A stretch of DNA of 54,440 bases from NCBI GenBank assembly GCA_905216195.1, contig CAJMSX010000019.1, positions 1 through 54,440 on the forward strand. The letters run 5' to 3'. The notes under the pieces are model-generated. The model ran no database searches. It was not told where the DNA came from and was given only the letters and a program-made list of their open reading frames with translations. The stretch is from an uncultured bacterium. GTDB taxonomy: Bacteria; Bacteroidota; Bacteroidia; Bacteroidales; Marinifilaceae. Every line of letters begins with the position of its first letter. Within the stretch, counting starts at the first letter, position 1. Positions 7,646 to 16,572 of this stretch are shown one piece after another. The translations under genes and the position numbers were made by a program.

Positions 7646-9253
7646 TTATAATTTCGGACCTGCAGCCACCAAAGCTTTACCGGCTTCGTTACCTTCAAAT
7701 TTCTTGAAGTTTTTGATAAAACGTTCAGAAAGATCTTTGGCTTTTTCTTCCCATTTGCAAGCGCAATCATAGGTATCGCGGGGATCGAGGATTTTCGGAT
7801 CCACACCCGGAAGTTCGGTCGGAACTACAAAGTTGAAGTAAGGGATGGTCTTGGTCGGCGCTTTGTCGATAGAACCGTTCAGAATCGCATCGATGATACC
7901 GCGGGTATCTTTGATGGAGATGCGTTTGCCGGTTCCGTTCCAGCCCGTGTTTACCAAATAAGCTCTCGCTCCCGATTTTTCCATTTTCTTTACCAGCTCT
8001 TCTGCATATTTTGTCGGATGTAAAGAGAGGAAAGCAGCTCCGAAACAGGCGGAAAAAGTCGGAGTCGGTTCCGTAATGCCCCGTTCCGTTCCGGCCAGTT
8101 TGGCGGTGAATCCGGATAAGAAATAATATTTGGTTTGTTCGGAATTCAGGATAGATACCGGAGGCAATACCCCGAATGCATCTGCGGACAGGAAGATAAC
8201 CTGATTGGCAGCCGGGCCTTTGGAAATCGGTTTTACGATATTCTTGATGTGATAAATCGGATAAGAGACACGGGTATTTTCTGTAACGGATTTGTCGTTA
8301 AAATCGATTTTTCCGTTGGCATCCACGGTGACGTTTTCCAACAGGGCATCCCGTTTGATGGCGTTGTAAATATCCGGTTCCGCTTCCTTGCTCAGGTTGA
8401 TGACTTTGGCATAACAACCGCCTTCATAGTTGAATACGCCTTCGTCGTCCCAACCGTGTTCGTCATCCCCGATCAACAACCGTTTCGGGTCCGTAGACAA
8501 AGTGGTTTTTCCCGTTCCGGACAAACCGAAGAAAATAGCGGTATTTTTTCCGTCCATATCCGTATTGGCGGAGCAATGCATAGAAGCGATTCCCTTTAAG
8601 GGGTTCAGGTAGTTCATGATGGAGAAAATACCTTTCTTCATTTCGCCTCCGTACCAGGTGTTCAGAATTACCTGTTCTTTGGTTTTCAGGTTGAATACCG
8701 TAGCGGTTTCGGAATTCAATCCCAATTCTTTGAAGTTTTCAACTTTAGCCTTAGCTGCGTTGAAAGACACAAAGTCGGGTTCTCCGTAATTGGCTAATTC
8801 CTCTTCGGTAGGACGAATAAACATGTTCTTTACAAAATGAGCCTGCCAGGCCACTTCCATGATAAAGCGTACTTTCAGGCGGGTGCCTTCATTGGCTCCG
8901 CAGAAGGTGTCCACTACATATAATTTTTTATTGGAAAGTTCTTTGACAGCCAAATCTTTCAATACCGCCCAGGTTGCTTCGGAAGTCGGTTTGTTATCGT
9001 TTTTGTATTCATCGGAAGTCCACCATACGGTACTTTCGCTGGCTTCATTCTTTACGAAAAATTTATCTTTGGGAGAACGGCCCGTGTAAACTCCGGTCAT
9101 CACATTTACAGCACCCAATTCGGTCACCTGACCTTTTTCATAACCGGTCAGGGAAGGATCAGTTTCTGCTTTGTACAATTCATCGTAAGAGGGATTGTGG
9201 ATGATTTCCTTTACTCCGGTAATCCCGTAAATGCTTAAGTCTAATTTCGCCAT
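7646..9253 (-). CDS. pckA: Phosphoenolpyruvate carboxykinase (ATP)
   Basis: PckA interconverts oxaloacetate + ATP and phosphoenolpyruvate + CO2 + ADP. In saccharolytic Bacteroidales it often runs in the carboxylating direction on the way to succinate (known for the group). The 535-residue protein has the substrate-binding TGRSPKDKF (about 57-65), the kinase-1a P-loop GLSGTGKT (243-250) followed by TLSTD, and the metal-binding GDDEHGWDD (262-270). The length is full. It is monocistronic, with its own promoter and terminator. Confidence 0.98.
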   Translation of the reverse strand: MAKLDLSIYGITGVKEIIHNPSYDELYKAETDPSLTGYEKGQVTELGAVNVMTGVYTGRSPKDKFFVKNEASESTVWWTSDEYKNDNKPTSEATWAVLKDLAVKELSNKKLYVVDTFCGANEGTRLKVRFIMEVAWQAHFVKNMFIRPTEEELANYGEPDFVSFNAAKAKVENFKELGLNSETATVFNLKTKEQVILNTWYGGEMKKGIFSIMNYLNPLKGIASMHCSANTDMDGKNTAIFFGLSGTGKTTLSTDPKRLLIGDDEHGWDDEGVFNYEGGCYAKVINLSKEAEPDIYNAIKRDALLENVTVDANGKIDFNDKSVTENTRVSYPIYHIKNIVKPISKGPAANQVIFLSADAFGVLPPVSILNSEQTKYYFLSGFTAKLAGTERGITEPTPTFSACFGAAFLSLHPTKYAEELVKKMEKSGARAYLVNTGWNGTGKRISIKDTRGIIDAILNGSIDKAPTKTIPYFNFVVPTELPGVDPKILDPRDTYDCACKWEEKAKDLSERFIKNFKKFEGNEAGKALVAAGPKL

Positions 9254-9301
9254 AGTTGCAATATATAAAATTGATTAATACTTTTTTTCCGTAATCGAGT
9301 G

Positions 9302-9309
9302 CAAATGTA
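9302..9309 (-). promoter_or_regulatory. Promoter -7 element of pckA
   Basis: The minus strand reads TACATTTG, an exact TAnnTTTG match, 48 bases before the pckA ATG. I do not see a clean -33 TTTG at 19-21 bases. Confidence 0.55.
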
Positions 9310-9401
9310 ACAAAGATTTCCCATTAAAAACAGATAAAATAAAATTAATACCTTACTTTAACATTAATTAATATTAACACTTCTTTTCCCTTTCTCTCTT
9401 T

Positions 9402-9953
9402 CTATTTGTATCGTCCCGCTACGAGCCGAACGTACGGGTCCTCGTAATCCTTATTCACTAAGGTTTTAAAAAAATCGGGGGAAATCTCCGGTTTTTCCTT
9501 GTTTAGCAGCAAGTGACGGGCGCAGGCTGTCAGAGCTGCCGTTTGTAGGAAAGGTATGGAAGAATTGCTCCATTCCCGGGCAATTTCCGGAAGTTCCGCA
9601 TGCTGGAAAAGGAAAACCGAACCGAAATATTCAGCGATTTCCGAACGGCTGCATAAATGCATTAATTGGGTAATTTTTTCTTTAATTATTTTTTTAGGAA
9701 GTAGGAAACAAGCGATAATTTGTTCTTCTCTTTGTTGAGTTGCCCAAAGTAAAGAGGCTACTTTTTCATCGGCTTCGTATTGTCCGGCCAATTTCTTTAA
9801 CGAAAGGTAGCTGGCTCCCACTTGTCCCTGGGTGTCGACTCCTATCTTTTCCAGACTATCGATACATCCCCGGTTTTGAAGCCGGCGGATCCTTCGGCGG
9901 ATTTCGTTGACTTTTCTTTGGGTATATTCTTGAATTACAGCATATTCCATCAT
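9402..9953 (-). CDS. AlkD-like HEAT-repeat protein, putative DNA alkylation repair
   Basis: This 183-residue all-helical protein resembles the AlkD/DNA-alkylation-repair HEAT family. The recognisable part is GVDTQGQVGASYLSLKKLAG, matching the family's pattern G-x-x-x-P-x-L-R-x-L-A, followed by a segment like ASLLWATQQREEQIIACFLL, matching LA-x-x-LW-x-S-x-x-x-E-x-R-x-x-A. AlkD enzymes remove bulky or cationic alkylated bases, but I cannot align the catalytic Asp/Trp/Arg with confidence, and the protein is shorter than AlkD (about 230 residues). It may have another HEAT-type role. Two candidate starts, ATGATG, lie next to each other; the first is used. It is divergent from the S9 peptidase gene; CAAAAATA at 9983-9990 gives a minus-strand TATTTTTG -7 element. 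Confidence 0.6.
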   Translation of the reverse strand: MMEYAVIQEYTQRKVNEIRRRIRRLQNRGCIDSLEKIGVDTQGQVGASYLSLKKLAGQYEADEKVASLLWATQQREEQIIACFLLPKKIIKEKITQLMHLCSRSEIAEYFGSVFLFQHAELPEIAREWSNSSIPFLQTAALTACARHLLLNKEKPEISPDFFKTLVNKDYEDPYVRLVAGRYK

Positions 9954-9982
9954 GGTTCCGGATTTTTATTCATTTTGTTTCA

Positions 9983-9990
9983 CAAAAATA
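9983..9990 (-). promoter_or_regulatory. Possible -7 element for the AlkD-like gene
   Basis: The minus strand reads TATTTTTG, an exact TAnnTTTG match, 30 bases upstream of the first ATG. No -33 element is obvious. Confidence 0.4.
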
Positions 9991-10079
9991 GTGTTTTTTA
10001 AACGTTTTTTCCTATTATTGCACACGAACATTTAAAGTGCGGCGTGTCCGTTAAGAATTAATAATTTAAAATAACAGTT

Positions 10080-12389
10080 ATGAACAGCCTGAAATTAATT
10101 TTTATTTTGGTCCTCTGCTCTATTATTGGCTCTGTTTCAGCTCAGAAAGCCAATTATAAGCAAGCGGAAAAATTTCGGAAGATCACTGAAGAAGTGGGTT
10201 CTTTGAGTGTATACCCTCAATTCCTCAAAGACAGTGATAAGTTTTGGTTCTCTTATAAGACCGGAGACGGTACGAGGTATTATTTTGTGGATCCGGAAAA
10301 GAAACTGAAAAATTATCTGTTTGAAAATGAGCATATGGCCAGTGAACTGACCAAAATAACGAAGAAGCCCTATAATTATAAAGAATTACCCCTCAGAGAT
10401 ATAAAATTTAAAAAGGATCAGAAAACGATAGAGTTCAAAGTAGACCGGATTAATTACGAATATGATATTTATTCTAAAAATTTGGTGCAGAAAGATTCGG
10501 TAAAAAAAGAAAGCAGCCGTCCCCGCTGGATGTCTTTTTCTCCGGACAGTGCTTATATCGTATTTGCCAGAAGGCATAATCTTTATTTAATGAAGAGAGG
10601 GGACAAGGATTCCGTGGAAATTCAGTTGACCACCGACGGAGAACCGTTTTATTCTTATTCTTACAGAGAAAGAGATACGACCGGCGAACGACAGGGAGCC
10701 CGGGCCAGATGGTTCAAAGATTCTAAAAAATTATATGTGGAACGCTCGGATAACCGGAAAGTGAAAGATTTGTGGGTGATCGATGTATTGGCTAAACGTC
10801 CGAAACTGGAGACTTACCGTTATCCCATGACCGGAGACCCGGATGTTCCTCAGTCTGAATTGTCGGTAATCGATATCGCTTCTAAAAAACAGGTGCGGGT
10901 CAATACGGAGAAATGGAAGGATCAGTCTTTGAATGTTTTATTTACAGGTAAAAAATCGGATAAAATTTACTTTGAGCGCCGGAAAAGAACCTGTGACGAA
11001 TTGGAAATTTGCGTAGCCAACACTGAAACGGGAGAATCTAAGGTTTTGATTCATGAAATAGCTAAGCCTTATTTTAACGATCAGCAATATAATGTTTCTT
11101 TTCTGAACGAAGGAAAAGATATTATTTGGTGGTCGGAACGTACGGGTTGGGGACATTTTTACCACTATGACGGTGAAGGTAACCTGAAGAATCAGATTAC
11201 ATCCGGCGAATGGGTAGCCGGACGTATGGTTCGTATCGATACGCTGGGAAGGACCATTTATTTCGAAGGATACGGAAAAGAAAAAGGGCGTAATCCTTAC
11301 TATGCTTTTGTATATAAAGCTTCGATCGACGGCACCGGAGCGACTCTGTTAACCGCGGAAGATGCCAATCACCGCACCATCATTCCGAAATCCGGTAAGT
11401 ATATCGTAGATAATTATTCCCGGGTAGACCTGGAACCGAAATCCGTATTGCGGGACAATAACGGGAGAGTGATTATGGAACTGGCCCGGCCGGATCTGCG
11501 CCGTTTGTATGAAACGGGATGGAAAATGCCGGAACGTTTTACCGTAAAGGCCAAAGACGGAGTGACGGATTTGTACGGGGTGATGTGGAAACCTTTCGAT
11601 TTGGATTCTACCCGGCAATATCCGATTATATCCTATGTGTATCCCGGACCGCAGACGGAAGCTATGACCTTGGATTTCAGTCCTTCCGGCGTGTATAACA
11701 CGGCTTTGGCGCAACTTGGTTTTATCGTGGTGAATTTCGGACACCGGGGAGGCAGCCCTCAGCGGGATAAATGGTATCATACTTACGGGTATAATAATCT
11801 GAGAGATTATGCTTTGGCCGACGATAAGTACGGTATCGAGCAGTTGGCGGACCGTTATCCGTTTATCGATGTGACGAAAGTGGGTATTTTCGGACATTCC
11901 GGTGGTGGATTTATGTCTACAGCCGCTTTATGCACCTATCCTGATTTCTATACAGCGGCCGTTTCCTCTTCCGGAAATCACGACAACAACATTTATAATA
12001 AATGGTGGGGTGAAACCCATCACGGGATTAAAGAAGTGAAGAAAACGGTGAAAGACAGCGTGAAAGGAAAACGGGAAGAGATTTCGTTTAAAACGCACGT
12101 GCCTACCAATGAAGAATTAGCCAGAAATTTTAAAGGATATCTTTTACTGGTTACAGGGGATATAGATAATAACGTACATCCGGGAAATACTTTCCGCATG
12201 GCCGATGCCCTGATCAAAGCCGGTAAAAATTTCGATATGGTCGTATTACCCGGCCAACGCCACGGCTACCAGGGTGTCCAACGGAATTTCTACGTAAGGA
12301 AAATGTGGTTCCACTTCGCCAAATATTTGTTGGGCGACGATACCGCCGATGCATATTATCAGATCGACGGTTTTAACCGCAGGAACTGA
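10080..12389 (+). CDS. S9 family prolyl oligopeptidase / dipeptidyl peptidase IV-like
   Basis: A secreted serine peptidase of 769 residues. The N-terminus is a signal peptide (hydrophobic to about residue 20, cleavage after SVSA). A DPP-IV-type beta-propeller spans about 90-500 and the alpha/beta-hydrolase domain about 510-765. The catalytic triad can be read as S607 in GHSGGG, D696 in GDIDNNVHPG and H728 in GQRHGY. The family cleaves Xaa-Pro dipeptides from peptide N-termini in the periplasm, supporting peptide use; exact specificity cannot be read. It is monocistronic and followed by a strong terminator. Confidence 0.92.
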   Translation: MNSLKLIFILVLCSIIGSVSAQKANYKQAEKFRKITEEVGSLSVYPQFLKDSDKFWFSYKTGDGTRYYFVDPEKKLKNYLFENEHMASELTKITKKPYNYKELPLRDIKFKKDQKTIEFKVDRINYEYDIYSKNLVQKDSVKKESSRPRWMSFSPDSAYIVFARRHNLYLMKRGDKDSVEIQLTTDGEPFYSYSYRERDTTGERQGARARWFKDSKKLYVERSDNRKVKDLWVIDVLAKRPKLETYRYPMTGDPDVPQSELSVIDIASKKQVRVNTEKWKDQSLNVLFTGKKSDKIYFERRKRTCDELEICVANTETGESKVLIHEIAKPYFNDQQYNVSFLNEGKDIIWWSERTGWGHFYHYDGEGNLKNQITSGEWVAGRMVRIDTLGRTIYFEGYGKEKGRNPYYAFVYKASIDGTGATLLTAEDANHRTIIPKSGKYIVDNYSRVDLEPKSVLRDNNGRVIMELARPDLRRLYETGWKMPERFTVKAKDGVTDLYGVMWKPFDLDSTRQYPIISYVYPGPQTEAMTLDFSPSGVYNTALAQLGFIVVNFGHRGGSPQRDKWYHTYGYNNLRDYALADDKYGIEQLADRYPFIDVTKVGIFGHSGGGFMSTAALCTYPDFYTAAVSSSGNHDNNIYNKWWGETHHGIKEVKKTVKDSVKGKREEISFKTHVPTNEELARNFKGYLLLVTGDIDNNVHPGNTFRMADALIKAGKNFDMVVLPGQRHGYQGVQRNFYVRKMWFHFAKYLLGDDTADAYYQIDGFNRRN

Positions 12390-12412
12390 GCGGAAATGAA
12401 TTAAAAAGGATG

Positions 12413-12443
12413 GGGGTATCGGTAAGCCGATACCCCTCTTTTT
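12413..12443 (+). terminator. Intrinsic terminator after the S9 peptidase
   Basis: A perfect 10-bp stem GGGGTATCGG/CCGATACCCC with a TAAG loop is followed by TCTTTTT. Confidence 0.9.
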
Positions 12444-12558
12444 ATGACTTTACCTTTTGCTGCCGGTTTGTTTTCTTTTTCCTGCTTTTTGCAACAAAAG
12501 ATTTTTTAATCCGTTTACCCTCCTTGTAGGAAATAGTAGAACTTTAAAGAGAATTAGT

Positions 12559-13047
12559 ATGGCAGCAAATATCGGATTAGAGCCCCAAATGGTGAAAGCG
12601 AGTAAAACCGTTCTGAATAATTTATTGGCGGATCATTTTGTCTTGTTGGCGAAAACCTGGAATTACCACTGGAATGTGAAAGGGGTAAGTTTCCATTCTT
12701 ACCATGTTTTTATGGAAGAGTTGTACAACGGTTTGATTGAGGATATCGACGATATTGCCGAACGTATCCGCTCGTTGGACGAACGTCCTATCGGTTCTCT
12801 GCAAGGTTATCTCGAACACAACCGGATCAAAGAACATTGCGATTCGGAACCTTTACCCGAAGCCAAGCAAATGCTGGCGATATTGAGCGAAGATAACGAT
12901 ACCCTGATCCGTGAAATCCGGAAAGATATCGAACAACTTGAAAAGGAAGAAGATACGGATGATGCCGGTACGACTAATTTTTTGGAGGATATGATTGAAA
13001 AAAAGGAGAAAACCGCCTGGATGATCCGGGCTTATCTGGAAAAATAG
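12559..13047 (+). CDS. dps: Dps-family ferritin-like DNA-binding/iron storage protein
   Basis: Dps proteins form 12-mers that oxidise Fe(II) with peroxide, store iron and protect DNA under oxidative stress or starvation. The start is the ATG at 12559 (MAANIGLEPQMVKASKTVLN), giving 162 residues. An in-frame upstream ATG at 12457 would add 34 residues unlike the family. The ferroxidase region is visible as HWNVKGVSFHSYHVFMEEL followed by IEDIDDIAERI, with the expected His, Asp and Glu ligands at the dimer interface. It is monocistronic, between two strong hairpin terminators. Regulation, for example by OxyR, cannot be seen. Confidence 0.93.
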   Translation: MAANIGLEPQMVKASKTVLNNLLADHFVLLAKTWNYHWNVKGVSFHSYHVFMEELYNGLIEDIDDIAERIRSLDERPIGSLQGYLEHNRIKEHCDSEPLPEAKQMLAILSEDNDTLIREIRKDIEQLEKEEDTDDAGTTNFLEDMIEKKEKTAWMIRAYLEK

Positions 13048-13071
13048 ACTGATGGAAACGGGAAGATAAAA

Positions 13072-13107
13072 AGAGAGTTGCGGGACACTTTTCCTGCAAC
13101 TCTCTTT
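13072..13107. terminator. Bidirectional terminator between dps and rlmD
   Basis: The stem AGAGAGTTGC/GCAACTCTCT is extended by a G-T wobble and three more pairs, with a five-base loop. It sits between the two convergent stop codons with T-rich sequence on the plus side. Confidence 0.8.
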
Positions 13108-13110
13108 GGT

Positions 13111-14520
13111 TTATTTTTCTCTTTTTCGCAGAGCTACGATGTTTTCCACATGGTGGGTGTGGGGGAACATGTCTACGGGTTGAACGGCCGTAACTTCATA
13201 CATCGCATTCATTTCCTGTAAATCGCGGGCCTGGGTGGCGGAGTTGCAACTTACGTAAACGATGCGGTCGGGAGCGGCCTGTAGGATTGTATTTACTACG
13301 TCCGGGTGCATACCCGCCCGGGGAGGATCGGTAATAATCACATCCGGCCGGCCGTGTTCTTTAATAAAGGATTCGTTTAAAACGTCCTTCATATCTCCGG
13401 CATAAAATCGCGTATTGGAAATTCCATTGAGGGCTGAATTGATTTTGGCATCTTCGATGGCTTCGGGAATATATTCTATGCCGATGACCTGGGAAGCCTG
13501 ACGGGCAATAAAGTTTGCAATGGTGCCGGTGCCGGTATAAAGGTCGTATACGGTGTCCTTGCCGGTGAGTCCCGCTAATTCCCGGGTGCGGGAATAGAGT
13601 TTACACGCTTGTGCGGAATTGGTTTGATAAAAAGATTTCGGTCCGATTTTGAAGGTCAGGTCCTCCATTTTTTCGAAAATGTGATCCCTGCCGTAAAAAC
13701 ATAAGATGTCCTGGTCGGTCAGGGTATCGTTGGCTTTGGAGTTAATGGCATACATCAGGGAAGTAATCCGGGGAAAGCGGTTCAGAAGAGCGTTAAGCAA
13801 TTTTTCCCTTTTTAGCGGGTCCTCGTAATAAAAGGCTAGAATCACCATGGTTTCGCCGAGGGTAGAGGTACGGATAATCAGGGTTCGGAGAAAACCTTCC
13901 TGGTTGCGGATATCGAAAAAAGAAAGTTCGTTTTCCAGGGCATACTCCCGTATAAAGTTGCGTATTTCGTTGGAAGGGCTTTCCTGCAGGTAGCAAGTGC
14001 GAATGTCTACGACCTTGTCGAATAAGCCCGGAACGTGAAACCCTAAGGCGGGGGTGCGTTCGATATCGGCTGACGAACCGATTTCTTCCCGGCTGAGAAA
14101 ACGTTTCTTGCAAAACGTAAATTCCAGTTTATTCCGGTAGTTGCGGGTTTTTTCAGACCCCAGAATGGGGTATATGTTTTGTAAATGAATTTTTCCGATG
14201 CGTTGCAGGTTTTCGACGATTTCCTGTTGTTTAAACTCCAGTTGCTTGTCATAGGGCAGGTTTTGCCATTTACATCCCCCGCAGATGCCGAAATGCGGAC
14301 AAAAAGGCTCGATTCTCATATCCGATTTATGCCGGGTGTGAACGACGAAGCCTTCCAGGAAACTTTTACGTTTGCGGGTGATTTGTACATCCACGATATC
14401 TCCCGGAACGGTATTGGGTACAAAAAGTACTTTTTCATCTACGTAAGCGATGGATTTACCTTCGGCTGCGATTTTGCGGATTTCTATGTTTTCTAAAAGG
14501 GGTTTTTTTCCTCTGGCCAT
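13111..14520 (-). CDS. rlmD: 23S rRNA (uracil-C5)-methyltransferase RlmD/TrmA family
   Basis: This SAM-dependent RNA uracil-5-methyltransferase probably modifies 23S rRNA U1939. It has an N-terminal TRAM domain (about 10-65), an iron-sulfur cysteine cluster CPHFGICGGC with a further Cys in the central domain, the Rossmann SAM motif YDLYTGTGTIANF, DPPRAGMHPDVV, and the catalytic-Cys motif YVSCNSATQARDL. The frame can open at a TTG at 14526, but the ATG at 14520 (MARGKKPLLENIEI) is the better start. Bacteroidota often carry two paralogues with different uracil targets, so the exact target base is inferred. It ends 4 bases from the shared terminator. Confidence 0.9.
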   Translation of the reverse strand: MARGKKPLLENIEIRKIAAEGKSIAYVDEKVLFVPNTVPGDIVDVQITRKRKSFLEGFVVHTRHKSDMRIEPFCPHFGICGGCKWQNLPYDKQLEFKQQEIVENLQRIGKIHLQNIYPILGSEKTRNYRNKLEFTFCKKRFLSREEIGSSADIERTPALGFHVPGLFDKVVDIRTCYLQESPSNEIRNFIREYALENELSFFDIRNQEGFLRTLIIRTSTLGETMVILAFYYEDPLKREKLLNALLNRFPRITSLMYAINSKANDTLTDQDILCFYGRDHIFEKMEDLTFKIGPKSFYQTNSAQACKLYSRTRELAGLTGKDTVYDLYTGTGTIANFIARQASQVIGIEYIPEAIEDAKINSALNGISNTRFYAGDMKDVLNESFIKEHGRPDVIITDPPRAGMHPDVVNTILQAAPDRIVYVSCNSATQARDLQEMNAMYEVTAVQPVDMFPHTHHVENIVALRKREK

Positions 14521-14687
14521 GTGCAATTGTACTAAAAGAGGCTATCGAACCGAGCGTTTTATGGTCCGGTGGAATGAAATGAAACCTTTCCGAGGAGGGA
14601 TCGTTTGCTAGGGGAGCATATTCTTCATTTCCTTCCGGATCACGACAAGTACTGACGGGATAGTCTCCAGGTGATCAATGGTTTTGT

Positions 14688-15386
14688 TTAAAGATTTCCG
14701 GTATGTTCCGGTATTAATATTTTATGTAATTCGGCCACTCCCTCCGAAGCTCCTTTTTCGATGAAGCGGAATCCCCAATGCCGGGTCTGCTGAGGTATTT
14801 TCGGGTCGATAACAAATACCGGAATACCTTCAGGAGCGTAACCGAGCAGGCTGGCCGCCGGATATACCGCCAGGGAGGTACCGATGATGACGAAAATATC
14901 AGCCTGGCGCACCAGTTCCATCGCCGGTTCTATGTTCGGTACGGCCTCTCCGAAAAATACTACGTGGGGACGTAATAAGGAACCGTCTTCACAGCGGGTG
15001 CCGGATTTCAGTTTCCAGCCTTTCAGATCGTAAATGAGGGCGGGATTTTTGCTGCTTCTCACTTTTTTCAATTCTCCGTGGAGGTGCAGTACTTGGGTAC
15101 TTCCGGCTCTTTCGTGCAAATCGTCTATGTTTTGGGTAATGATCTGCACATCGAAATATTTTTCCAGCTCGGCCAGGCCCCTATGTCCTTTATTGGGTTT
15201 TGCCTCGTACAATTGTTTCCGCCTTTCGTTATAGAAATGATTTACCAGATCGGGATCGCGCTCCAGAGCTTCGGGAGTGCATACGTCTTCAATCCGGTAA
15301 TTCTCCCATAGGCCGTCACTGTCGCGGAAGGTCTTAATGCCGCTTTCGGCACTCATTCCGGCTCCTGTTAATATGACCAATTTCAT
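14688..15386 (-). CDS. cobB: Sir2-family NAD-dependent protein deacylase (CobB-like, class III)
   Basis: Sirtuins remove acetyl or succinyl groups from lysines using NAD. The 232-residue protein has the NAD motifs GAGMSAESGIKTFRD (8-22), TQNIDDLHERAG and the catalytic His in LHLHGEL, then LRPHVVFFGEAVP. The YNERR segment supplies the Tyr and Arg that mark class III desuccinylase/demalonylase enzymes. Unusually, the zinc-ribbon region between HGEL and LRPHVV has only one cysteine (TRCEDG) where CobB has four. The module may be maintained without zinc. A minus-strand -7 element TAACTTTG is at 15418-15411. Confidence 0.9.
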   Translation of the reverse strand: MKLVILTGAGMSAESGIKTFRDSDGLWENYRIEDVCTPEALERDPDLVNHFYNERRKQLYEAKPNKGHRGLAELEKYFDVQIITQNIDDLHERAGSTQVLHLHGELKKVRSSKNPALIYDLKGWKLKSGTRCEDGSLLRPHVVFFGEAVPNIEPAMELVRQADIFVIIGTSLAVYPAASLLGYAPEGIPVFVIDPKIPQQTRHWGFRFIEKGASEGVAELHKILIPEHTGNL

Positions 15387-15410
15387 GTTGTCCGATGTTT
15401 TAATGGGTTA

Positions 15411-15418
15411 CAAAGTTA
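15411..15418 (-). promoter_or_regulatory. Promoter -7 element of the sirtuin gene
   Basis: The minus strand reads TAACTTTG, matching TAnnTTTG, 25 bases before the ATG at 15386. A -33 element is not evident. Confidence 0.5.
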
Positions 15419-15546
15419 ATAAAATAATAGGATACCCCGGTGGGATGGCAGGAATTTAAAAGTCTATCTGGAATCCCTTACGGGCCAGTTCCGTAACACC
15501 TAAAGAAGAGAAGGAAAGGAAGGACGACAGAAAGCGGACGTTTTTC

Positions 15547-16308
15547 TCAGAAAAAAACGGTTTGGTTGTGGCTGTACTGGAATATTTCCCAATGTCCGTC
15601 GGGATATTCCAGCAAGGCACTTAAAGATTCCACCCAGTCGCCCGAATTCAAATAATGGATGGGTCCGTACCGGGTGTCGGCCGGTTGGTGAATATGTCCG
15701 CAGATGATGCCGTCGAAATGCCGGCAAGCGGCGATTTTGGCCAACTCTTTTTCAAAATCGGAAATATAGGATACGGCCGATTTTACTTTATGCTTGATAT
15801 TTTGGGAAAAAGAATAATAGGGCTTCCCGTGACGGCGGCGGTAGTTGTTGAGTATTTTATTCATCCATAAAAGAAAGGAATACCCGTAGTCTCCTAATTT
15901 CGCCAGCCAAATCATGTGAGAAGTAATGGTGTCGAAAATATCTCCATGAACGACATAGTAGCGTTTCCCCTGAGAAAGATGAATATAATCGCTGACCACG
16001 GTGATGTTGGGTAAAGCCAGAGGAACTATTTTATCCAGAAAATCATCGTGATTGCCCCTTACATAGATGACCTGGGTCCGGTGGTTTTCCATCATTTTCA
16101 TGATGACTTTTACCAGATCCGTATAACTTTTTTTCCAGCGCCCGAAAGGGTTTCGCTGTAGTTTCCAACCGTCGACTATATCTCCGTTGAGGATCAGTTT
16201 TTCACAATCTACGCTTTTCAGAAAACAGGTAAGTTCTTCGACTTTCGAATGTTCCGACCCCAGATGAACGTCCGAGATGACAATGGTATTTACTTTTAAT
16301 CGTTGCAT
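15547..16308 (-). CDS. LpxH-like metallophosphoesterase (UDP-2,3-diacylglucosamine diphosphatase family)
   Basis: A 253-residue calcineurin-like phosphoesterase. The dinuclear metal motifs are all present in order: DVHLG, GDIVDGW, RGNHDD, HGD and GHIHQP. This family includes UDP-2,3-diacylglucosamine pyrophosphatases, so a role in lipid A synthesis is plausible, which would complement the lpx genes at 4-7.5 kb. Relatives with other phospholipid-type substrates exist, so I leave the symbol empty. A strong Shine-Dalgarno AAGGAG lies 5-6 bases before the ATG, unusual for this window. A minus-strand TAACTTTG -7 element is at 16338-16331. Confidence 0.82.
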   Translation of the reverse strand: MQRLKVNTIVISDVHLGSEHSKVEELTCFLKSVDCEKLILNGDIVDGWKLQRNPFGRWKKSYTDLVKVIMKMMENHRTQVIYVRGNHDDFLDKIVPLALPNITVVSDYIHLSQGKRYYVVHGDIFDTITSHMIWLAKLGDYGYSFLLWMNKILNNYRRRHGKPYYSFSQNIKHKVKSAVSYISDFEKELAKIAACRHFDGIICGHIHQPADTRYGPIHYLNSGDWVESLSALLEYPDGHWEIFQYSHNQTVFF

Positions 16309-16330
16309 CGTAACTCCTTTTTTACTTCAG

Positions 16331-16338
16331 CAAAGTTA
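16331..16338 (-). promoter_or_regulatory. Promoter -7 element of the LpxH-like gene
   Basis: The minus strand reads TAACTTTG, 22 bases before the ATG at 16308. A CAAA at 16353-16356 is too close to be a standard -33 element. Confidence 0.45.
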
Positions 16339-16572
16339 TTGCCGGCGGTTTACAAAACTGTTACTTTTTGATGACATAAATATTACCTGCTGATTCGGCT
16401 ATGAACACAAGGTTTCCGGGATATTCGGATCGACTTGCCGGGTGTATCACCCCACAGCCGGGATTTATATCGGGGGTTAAAACCAATTATATTCTGTTAA
16501 TTTACAGTGTATTACGTAACTTTATGGCGCCGCGGCCGTTGATAGGGTATGTAACTTTTAAATCTTTAAATT

